From Limnanthes douglasii subsp. nivea (lineage: Eukaryota; Streptophyta; Magnoliopsida; Brassicales; Limnanthaceae): a stretch of 64,000 bases of DNA. The notes under the pieces are model-generated. The model ran no database searches, was not told where the DNA came from, and saw only the letters and a program-made list of their open reading frames with translations. This document shows, in pieces, positions 56,201 through 64,000 of this stretch (the first letter of the stretch is position 1; each line of letters starts with the position of its first letter). The translations under genes were made by a program, and so were the position numbers. Location of the stretch: positions 76,244,273-76,308,272 of the forward strand of contig JAUPFV010000003.1 in assembly GCA_036936605.1 (NCBI GenBank), read 5' to 3'.

Positions 56201-56950
56201 TAAATCACAATACATTAAACAGCTATGAATGGCTAGATGTTGAAAAAACAAAAAAAAATACAATCAAGGACTCAAAGATTTTCCGTTGTCTTCAATATTG
56301 TTCATTATTTTAAGGGATGAAAAATTATATAAATTAATTAGATATTCAAAAATATTTTCGGCTAAAAATCTCCGTTAATCATTCTAATTGGACATCCATT
56401 TTAGCACCGTCGTCAAAAGAATTTATGTTTAAAATCGGTCATTTTTTTAACAAATGTTACAAACATGATTACCGGGGCATACAATTAACAAGAATGTGAA
56501 CCACTCAAAATTTCAAATCGATAATTCTTGACCGCTTAATTTTTCATCATTTTATTTTTATTTTTATTTTTTATTATTTAACTTAAATATTTACTTTTTA
56601 TTTTTTATTAACTTATTATTTACAATTACTAAATTACCATTTTAATCTATATTTTTACTTCTTATCAAACCGGATTGACCGAGTCAATTAAAACAACCAA
56701 ATTCAAACATAATTTAACACCAAAACAACTCTTGCTTCCTCTTCAACCATCACTCTCACTCACGTGAAGAGCTTAATCTCAGATCAAATCCGACTCACAA
56801 GATCTATCCCACCTTTTTATTCTTCACTTCTCTTTTTAAAAATCCTAACTTTATCACAAACCGATAATTTTTATGATGTAGGGAGAATATCAATTGAAGA
56901 CAAATTGGATAAAACCCTAACTCTAGGGTACACAGAACTCGCAAGTTCAG
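56201..56950. other. No gene recognised
   Basis: AT-rich. The 71-codon frame at 56764-56979 runs into LTR sequence and has no recognisable domain. Confidence 0.4.
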
Positions 56951-57173
56951 AAAAAATATATCAATTCAACAAAGACTAACTCAAAATTTAGGGCATAAGA
57001 TGTTTTAAATAGCAAATACTCAAATCCTAAAATATAGAAATTACATTATTGTCTTAAAATATTAAAATTAATAATAAAATATACGAAACTTGACTTTTGG
57101 ACTTCTAAACAATAAAATTTAGGGTCCAAACATCATCTTGGTATTAGAGGCAGGTTCCTGCTACGTGGGAATT

Positions 57174-58107
57174 ATGCCGCCACGAAAAGACCGATGGAAG
57201 AATACCGCGTCAATCACTGAGATCTACAATCGAGAAAATCTGGATCGTGTAGGCTTGATGGGGCATGCCAACACTCGATAATTCCAGACGATTGAAGAGC
57301 AGCTAAGTACGCTGGGAGATCAGATGAAGCAAATACAAAAAATTGATGCAGAGGATGAGCACCGGATTCTGAGCTCCATGGTCGACCAACCTATCGTCGG
57401 GTTCCAAAGAATACTATAATATGGGTCAGAATCTTTTTTCTCAGAGGAGAGAGGAGAACATATGTCGTGTTCCTCCACAAAATCATCGCGAACAGGCCTT
57501 TAAACAATTTCCAGATCGTGATTACTATCAGAATACAAACAACCGGTGGGACTCAGGATTCAGTCTTAAGATTCCAGGATTTCATGGGGATCTTCAACCG
57601 AAAAAGTTTTTAGATTGGATCGAATCGGTGGAAGAAGTTTTAGACTTCAACAAAATTCCAGATGAAAAGAGAGTCAAGTTGGTCGCAAACAAGTTTCACG
57701 GTCGGGCTGCAACATGGTGGCAGCAGATGAAAGAGACTCGTTTGAGACAAGGTAAATTGAAAATACTAACTTGGCTTAAGTTTATGAAATATCTTAGGGC
57801 TGCGTTTTTACCCTTTAATTTTAAGGCAAAAACCCCTCTCATCAAATCCGAACGTAGCCCTAATTATAAGTCGGTGGAACCGACGAAGAATAACGTATTT
57901 GGTAAGAATATGTATCATGATGATTATTTCGGGTCAAATATCTCTCTAAAATCGGCGTACCAGAAGAAGGAACAACTGAGACGAATTTCTCCTTATTATG
58001 ATAAGGTAAACAATTATAGTTCATTTGTTCTTGTTTCTAATGGAGAAAAAGGTAAAATTTTGGTTGGTGATTTTTGTAAATCTGGTTGTAAAAAAAATAG
58101 GGTTTAA
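57174..58107 (+). pseudogene. Gag of the gag-only gypsy element
   Basis: ATG 57174 gives MPPRKDRWKNTASITEIYN, stop at 57279. The main frame 57421-58107 holds the retrotransposon gag domain: SLKIPGFHGDLQPKKFLDWI, EEVLDFNKIPDEKRVKLVAN, HGRAATWWQQMKETRLRQGK and LRAAFLPFNF. After about residue 140 the sequence diverges from gag (Ser/Lys-rich). No zinc knuckle, protease or RT follows. The family resembles Tekay/Del-Reina gags. Confidence 0.7.
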
Positions 58108-58748
58108 AATTGAAGCGAAAAAGTCGGGTAAGAATAAGGATGAGTTTTCTAGTAAGATAATGGAAAAAAGTCATATTCTAAGAAGAAAAAAGCTAGATTT
58201 TCAATTAGAACCCGGAAGAGTTTTAGATAATGTTGAACCTATTGATACAATGGCTAGTGAAAAGCTTAGTGTGGAAATTCATGATAAAGAGAATGTGGTT
58301 GTGGAGACTTCGAATAATAAATAAACTGGAATATTCTCTGATTCTTCGAAGAGTTTAGTTCTTTACAATGAAAACGAGAAAGAGAAAAAAGAAAATAAAA
58401 TTGCCAAAAAATATTTGAACATAATGGAAAAGGCTTGTAAATTATTTGAGTCAAAAATTGTTTGGGAGTTGGTGAAATATTTTCATGCTTGTCAGGTTAT
58501 TGTTGGATTGCAAAACAAACAGCAGTTCAGAATCACATAGACACACCAAATATTAGAGCAGTTGAGAAATCAGAAACTATTATTCCGTCTTCTGAGTATG
58601 AGAAAAATGTTCTACTTGTTCTTGGTGGTTTGACTGGCTCAACACACTTAAACAGGGAATAGTTTATATTATGATTGTATTTACAAAGTATTGATCTTGC
58701 TAAAGATGAGAATTCGAGGACGAATTCTTCTTATGTGGGGGAGAATTA

Positions 58749-59190
58749 TGTCGTTCCAGAAACAAAAACAGGTCTTGTTTCTAACTCCTATATCAGAACT
58801 GGGCGATATTGGTACTCAAATCGAAGGTCTTGACTAGCCCAACAAGTATCAAAAGCGTGACGAGGTCACGACATTTGGACCCTAAATTTTATTGTTTTGA
58901 AGCCCAAAAGTCAAGTTTCGTATATTTTATTATTAATTTTAATATTTTAAGACAATAATGTAATTTCTATATTTCAGGATTAGGGCTTTGAGTATTTGCT
59001 ATTTAAAACATCTTATGCCCTAAATTTTGAGTTAGTTTTTTTGAATTGATATAATTTTTACGAAAACTTCGTGATTTTGTCACGCTTTTGATACTTGTTG
59101 GGCTCGTCAAGACCTTCGATTTGAGTACCAATATCGCCCAATTCTGATATAGAAGTTAGAAAGAGGACCTGTTTCTGTTTCTGAAACGAC
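58749..59190. repeat. Inverted LTR pair
   Basis: 58749-58871 (TGTCGTTCCAGAAAC ... AAAAGCGTGAC) is the reverse complement, with about ten changes, of 59066-59190. Between them 58875-59060 is inverted relative to the left LTR end (56985-57133). So a full LTR lies in minus orientation behind the first 123 bp of a plus LTR. Confidence 0.7.
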
Positions 59191-59631
59191 ATCAGTTTAG
59201 CTTTGAAAAAACTACGATTCAACCTGCCCTTTACTAGGATTTAAAATACTTTGTATTTCCATTCTAGACTATCGAAGTTTGTTTCGTACATCTTCTCTCT
59301 GTTAAGTATTTATAATTAAAACTTAAATAAACCTAACGTTTTTATGTATTCAACTTAAACAATTCATCACTGAAAAAGCCTAACTAATCTGTTTGGATAA
59401 AAAAATCAAAAAATGAATGAATACATTTGAACATTTGTTTTCCTCTAACATTTGAAAATTTGTTTTCCTCTCCAATCTCTTGTTTGGAGTGTAGTGTTAT
59501 ATTCTTCTATAGACCTTTTTTTAAGCAAAATAAACTAAATTACTTTAATGAAATATTTTACAAAAACAGGCCCTTCGTAATAAGAAATAATAAAGGAAGG
59601 GTAAAAATGATAGAAATCACAAAAGGAACCC
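59191..59631. other. No gene recognised
   Basis: AT-rich spacer. The 73-codon frame at 59427 uses common codons of AT-rich DNA and has no known motif. Confidence 0.45.
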
Positions 59632-59649
59632 TAAAAGTCCTAAATTGAA

Positions 59650-60005
59650 ACCCAAACCAGAAACACCAAAACCAATGGCCTGGTTACTTTCTCTCTAACT
59701 AATTCCTCTTGTGCAACTTGATCCAGCTCTGCCATTCTCACCACCATATTGGCCACAGCGATTGGAACCATCATAGAGGATTCGATAAATGCACTCAGCG
59801 ATACGACGGAGAGGACGATCGTAGATAGGAGTGGATAGAGCGGCGGAGAGACGTAAGCGGATACGAAGGCTAAGGGATAAACGGTCGACTTATGTAGCAA
59901 GGTCAGCGGAATCCTGTTTGGAAGACTCAGCGAGTTGAGCTAGCATGATAACTCGGTCAGCAAGAAAAATTGGACCAGAAAGAACTTCCCGTAAGCTAAT
60001 TAGAT
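59650..60005 (-). pseudogene. Fragment resembling the N-terminus of an armadillo-repeat-only (ARO) protein
   Basis: The minus strand from about 59995 reads REVLSGPIFLADRVIMLAQL, AESSKQDSADLA, stop, VDRLSLSLR and RLSAALSTPIYDRPLRRIAE. This looks like the helical N-terminal region of plant ARO proteins (a DRV ... C-x-E-x-Q-x-DRL ... YDRPxRRI pattern). A second frame then gives ANMVVRMAELDQVAQEELVR and EKVTRPLV. One stop and one frameshift break it. The fragment is intronless and bounded by a 24-bp direct repeat (AAAGTCCTAAATTGAAACCC..., 59632 and 60008). The ARO call is from memory of the family and uncertain. Confidence 0.4.
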
Positions 60006-60008
60006 CAA

Positions 60009-61395
60009 AGTCCTAAATTGAAACCCAAACGGATCTCAATCACCAGCAAACCACACCAGAAACACCAGCTAACACCAAATCAGCACCTCAGAGCCCCGCT
60101 TTCAACTCCTTCTATGAAGAAACACCAGAAGAACGCCTAACTTGGGTCAATATAACCCACACCAAGACTTTCCAAGGTTATAATCGCCAGTAAAGGAGAT
60201 GGAACATCAATGTTGGTGAAATGGCGATTCGATTTCTCAAGCAAGACCCATTTCGCAATCCAATCTGCAGCCGCATTTTGGGTTCGAGTGATGTGGCGAA
60301 TATTCATAGTTGAAGGAATCAGACTACGGCAAATTGAAACAATAGAGTTGTTCGATCCATTTCCAGAAGCAATGCTGTTAACCAGGGTGAGACAATCCGG
60401 ATCGATGTCCACCTCGCGCCAACCATTGTTCTTGCATAAGATTAAAGCCTCTAACAAAGCTTTGCTCTCAGCTTGAAGAGGACCCAATTTACCAAAAAGA
60501 AATCCCGCTCCAGCGATGATGATTCCCAGATCATTTCTAACAACAAGGCCTCCTGAAGCGTCTCCAAAAAAACTACTAGCTCCGTCAATATTGATTTTAA
60601 GTCTCCCAGCACTTGGAGGCAGCCATTTCAGGTATTCAGCTTTAACTCTCCTTATAGTAAGACATCCAAGATAGGCACCTGCATCAGTAACCCCAGTCCA
60701 ATGCTTAGCCTTAAGCATATTCTTAGAGTCTATTCCTAGAATCACCCTTTTAATCGTATTAACAGCACTAGAAAAGTTATCATAGGAGTTATTAAATTTG
60801 CAGTGGTTTCTATTAACCCAGATAGACCAACAAATGATTTGAGGGACTATGTTGGTAATATGAAACTTACACTCAGAAGACCAGAACCAACAATACATCA
60901 TATGGCTAAAAGACATGAAACGTCTCACAGGAACCCTGAAAAGAATTTCAAAGTAATTCCAAAGAGACCAGGAAAAACTGCAACTGATGAAGAGATGATT
61001 CTTATCTTCACAGTTGCAACAAAACTGACATTTAGAGATGACCACAAAGTATTTTTTTTGGAAAGAATACTGTCAATAGGAACAAAAAAATTTAATAACT
61101 TCCAACATAAAAACGAAAACGTAGAAGGAATAAAATGATGCCAGATATTCTTAAAAATAGAGAGTTTAGAATGAGTAACTCTGATGTTATCCCATGTTGT
61201 CTTAGTGTTAAAACTTTTGTCTTTTGAAAACTTTCATTCAATTTTATCATCTTGATCTTGAATTATTTTAAAACTGGAAATAAGGCTTAGAGTTTCAACA
61301 GAAAAAAAGGTACTGAGAGTAGTAGTATCCCAAGTACCCTCTTTCCAAAAAGAATTCACTTTGCCAGGTAGAAAACAATTGTTAAAATCATAACC
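60009..61395 (-). mobile_element. 5'-truncated LINE: RT zinc-binding and RNase H domains
   Basis: The frame 61045-60137 (302 codons) begins in zf-RVT (CQFCCNCEDKNHLFISCSFS, the C-x2-C ... H-x4-C ligands) and passes IICWSIWVNRNHCKFNN. It ends in RNase H: AGRLKINIDGASSFFGDASG, AESKALLEALILC, EVDIDPDCLTLV, RTQNAAADWIAKW, where the catalytic set D-E-D-D is present. Upstream, 61395-61046 continues zf-RVT (VNSFWKEGTWDTTTL, HHFIPSTFSFLCWKL) in other frames. The RT and everything before it are missing, typical of incomplete LINE insertion. Confidence 0.75.
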
Positions 61396-61684
61396 ATTAG
61401 CAATTGTTATAACAATTGTTAATTTAGATATAAATTAAGAATGTAATTACTAAAATGGTAACATGGTAATTTAGATTAAAAGTAAAAAAAAGATGTAAAT
61501 CAAAATTTAACGATAATAAATAGTAAATTAATAATAATAAAAATGGCAAATATTCAATTAAAATAAAATAAATAAAAATAAAAATAAAATGTTTAAAAGA
61601 ACTGCCACTAAACTCTCAAATCAGAAGTAAAAATTAAATTAATATCAAATTTTTAGTAATATATTTTTTTTATTCATTTTAATC
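61396..61684. other. AT-rich spacer, no gene
   Basis: Only A/T-rich simple sequence is seen. Confidence 0.6.
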
Positions 61685-62105
61685 CTCCTGAAAGACACTC
61701 TCCACTACATGGACTTACCTAACATCAGCTGTCCATTTTGCAGGCACTCAGATGAGTCTGGTGCCCATCTTTTTTGCTTGCAGGTTCACTAAGGAAATCT
61801 CGAGTCGTACCGATCATGGTTGGGGATTACTCGAGATATGACAACGTTTGATAGTGCACACAAATGGATTAGGAAGGAGCATGAGAAACATCCTACCGAT
61901 TCCGCGCCATCGATCTTGTCTTCCAAGCCACTGTTCTCGAGATTTGGCGCGCCCGCAACCGCCTTGTGTTTGATGAAGAGACCGTGACTGAAGACACCAT
62001 TGTTATCCGAATCACTCTCATGACCTTAGATTTTATTTAGATTATATCCGCATTATCGACTCACATGTTGAATCCTTTTTGATACACTCAGTTTTTCGGA
62101 TTTTA
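61685..62105 (+). pseudogene. LINE fragment, plus arm of an inverted pair
   Basis: Plus-strand LHYMDLPNISCPFCRHSDES, WLGITRDMTTFDSAHKWIRK, then ARNRLVFDE-like and LKTPLLSESLS in shifting frames. It is the reverse complement, with many substitutions and small indels, of 62228-62650, ending at the same point (TGATACACTCAGTTTTTCGG). Confidence 0.7.
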
Positions 62106-62227
62106 TGTAACAGTCCATTAGTGTCGCCCTGAGTATAATTCAAGATAGCAATGTACCTAAAAGAAAAATATATTTCCAGAGTACCTTGATAAAGGCCTAG
62201 AGCACTTGCCCCTTTAAAAAACCTTAG

Positions 62228-62912
62228 CCACCCGAAAAACTGAGTGTATCAAAAAGGACTCTAACATGTGAGTCGATAATGCGTATATAATCTAAATAAA
62301 ATCTAAGGTCATGAGAGTGATTTTGATAACAATGGTGTCTTCAGTCACGATCTATTTATTAAACACAAGTCGGTTGCGGGCGCGCCAAATCTTGAAAACA
62401 ATGGCTTGGAAGGCAAGATTGATGGCGCGGAATCAGTAGGATGTTCCTCGATGCTCCTTCCTAATCCATTTGTGTGCACTATCAAGCGTTGTCATTTCTC
62501 GAGTAATCCCCAACCATGATCGGATACGACTCCAAATTTCCTTAGTGAACCTGCAAGCAAAGAAAAGATGAACACCAGACTCATCTGGATGCCTGCAAAA
62601 TGGACAGTTGATGTTAGGTAAGTCCATGTAGTGGAGAGGGTCTTCCGTTGCAAGTCGACGATTGAAGGCTAGCTAGACGGTGAAAGAAAACTTAGGTGGG
62701 ATGAATCTCTTCCATAACTTTGATAGATTTGGGCATGCCTCACCTTTTGTTCTCATGGCTTCGAAGACACATCTAGAAATTAGTTTTCCACCCAAAGTAC
62801 AGCTTTCAAAACCCAAAATGGCACTATCGCGACCCCATATATCTATATCAAGAGTCTTTAATATCCAAAAGCTTCCGAACAAAATCATCTCTATCTCGTC
62901 TTTGGTAGTCAT
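62228..62912 (-). pseudogene. LINE fragment, minus arm of an inverted pair
   Basis: The minus strand reads from 62912: KTLDIDIWGRDSAILGFESC, LWKRFIPPKFSFTV, stop, LAFNRRLATEDPLHYM, DLPNINCPFCRHPDES, VHLFFACRFTKEIWSRIRSW and WRARNRLVFN. This is zf-RVT with its C-x2-C and H-x4-C ligands. The 3' end lies near 62228. About 120 bp separate it from the plus arm. Confidence 0.72.
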
Positions 62913-64000
62913 ATATACTATCTTAAAATACTTTAAAAGTAAATTCTAAATAAATTTTCTAATAAGTCACATTCGATTTTGATTCTTTTAAGCTATTGAA
63001 AATTAAAAAAGTACATTACGACCCAAATTTAATTTAAAAGATGATAAAAACATGAAAATCGTCCAAATCTCTAGTAAACCGAAATATTGTTTTAATGTAT
63101 GTTACTATTATATTCATTAATAAAGATAGAAAGTTAATCACGCCTAATAAAGAAAAATAATAAATATATAAATTCAATTAAACAAAAATAATTGTTATTG
63201 GATTTAAATTATTTATCCAAATCTATCAATTGTCTATTTATCAACCAAAAATTATTCTGATTTATATTCGCCTCTTATCAACAATAAGGATGGAGAGTCT
63301 AATATGGGTACAAATCTATCAATTTCTGATACCAGACCGTTCATCCTCATTGTCAGATTCGAATAAAATAAAAAATAAAATAATTTTTTTGGTCCAAAAT
63401 TCCAAGGACGATAAATAAAGAATTTGAATGAATAATTTCAAAACCAATTGATTATCGTAAGATTGTCTTTATTATGTAAAGATATTTATGTAAAGAAATA
63501 ATTTGCTTGACTGAAACCTTTTGTAAACATAATTAATTTTAATAGGACAAATCAAATAATCAAAGAATCTGATCAAATCAGTTGGAAATCCCAATATCTT
63601 GTCCGAGTGACATTAAATAGCTACAAATGACTAAATGTTGCAATGAATATCGATATGCCAGAGACAAAGAGAAACACAGTAAGAGACTCAATCTGTTCTG
63701 GGGTATTCAATACTCATTACTTGAAGGGAGAAAAAAAATCATAAGGAATCAGAACCTAAAAATCTTATCTCATACACAGTTGGTTCTGTGTCAGAAGGTG
63801 TCCTAAGATTTTTCAATTTCATCATTTTGCATCTCTCCTGTTCAAATGTACATCTACACACGAAGAGCAAACAAACAGATCTGAGTATATTGAGAGAGAA
63901 AACGAAACTTAAAGAAGTTTCAAATCGGTTGAAAATAAGAATCAGAAAGAACGTAGCGATAGATTTGAGATCATATGAGAATCATCAACATCCATCAAAT
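62913..64000. other. No gene seen
   Basis: AT-rich. A CT/GA-rich stretch at 63820-63910 (CTCTCCTG ... GAGAGAGAAAACG) could be a leader of a gene beginning past the window, but no start is visible. Confidence 0.4.

Larger units (their letters stand above)
56955..59190 (+). mobile_element. Gag-only Ty3/gypsy element with a rearranged 3' LTR
   Basis: The left LTR end (56955-57143; its 5' part lost) is followed by TTGGTATTAGAGGCAGGTTC, a methionine-tRNA PBS, and ATGCCGCCACG, the usual gag start of chromovirus-like plant elements. Gag follows (57174-58107), then no pol, except a pol-end-like AATTCGAGGACGAATTCTTC near 58710 and the PPT GTGGGGGAGAA at 58736. The 3' side holds the first 123 bp of the LTR in plus orientation (58749-58871). 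A complete LTR in minus orientation follows (59190-58875). Confidence 0.65.

Noticed and set aside
63230..63418. Small plus-strand gene near the right end
   Set aside because: No homology or start context; expected by chance in AT-rich sequence.

Overview
The window is plant nuclear DNA, most probably from a dicot, and is mainly a nest of dead or dying transposons around one intact gene. The kingdom follows from a five-exon aldo-keto reductase of the plant auxin-induced type, from FAR1/MULE, Tat-type Ty3/gypsy, Ty1/copia, TRIM and plant LINE relics, and from AT-rich intergenic DNA. The species cannot be named from the sequence.

Layout. 1-650 holds the edge of a minus-strand LTR element. 658-1450 is a FAR1-type MULE transposase relic. 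2.8-5.6 kb is an internally deleted LINE, followed by a second LINE scrap at 6.0-6.5 kb. A Tat-like PPT and LTR lie at 8.2-8.5 kb. A heavily decayed plus-strand Tat/gypsy element (element 1) runs from 9.1 to 16.8 kb and ends in an inverted LTR/PBS. 17.0-18.9 kb is a small non-autonomous LTR element carrying a 7-bp microsatellite. 18.9-29.55 kb is a structurally complete minus-strand Tat/gypsy element (element 2) with two 326-bp LTRs. It contains PBS, gag, protease, RT, two RNase H domains, integrase, a tandem-repeat array, an antisense ORF and a PPT. Gag-pol has six in-frame stops and two frameshifts.

30.36-31.78 kb is the only intact host gene, an aldo-keto reductase. 33.05-34.28 kb is a MULE relic with FAR1 and OTU domains. 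A TRIM is inserted in it, and the TRIM is split by a 10.7-kb inverted dimer of a third Tat element (34.52-45.21 kb). The two arms meet head to head at a hexamer palindrome, with no spacer.

45.5-48.6 kb is AT-rich, with a Tat gag-protease scrap and a small MITE-like element. 48.7-51.8 kb is a minus-strand copia relic interrupted by a MULE-type MITE with a clean 10-bp target duplication. 51.6-55.1 kb is a near-identical 1.73-kb tandem duplication, each copy with a tRNA-derived SINE. A foldback DNA element follows at 55.15-56.2 kb, then a gag-only gypsy relic with a partly inverted 3' LTR (56.95-59.19 kb), a fragment resembling an armadillo-repeat-only gene (59.65-60.0 kb), a 5'-truncated LINE (60.0-61.4 kb) and an inverted pair of LINE fragments (61.69-62.9 kb).

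Two themes stand out. First, all three sizeable Tat elements carry a gene antisense to gag-pol (putative gypsy-type transposon domain plus coiled coil, or its remnants). Each copy has an intron at the same place, and elements 2 and 3 have their own TATA-like box. Second, inverted duplications recur in unrelated elements: Tat dimer, element 1 LTR, gag-only element LTR and LINE pair. Such structures can yield hairpin RNA and siRNA. All calls come from reading the sequence by eye; no database search was run.
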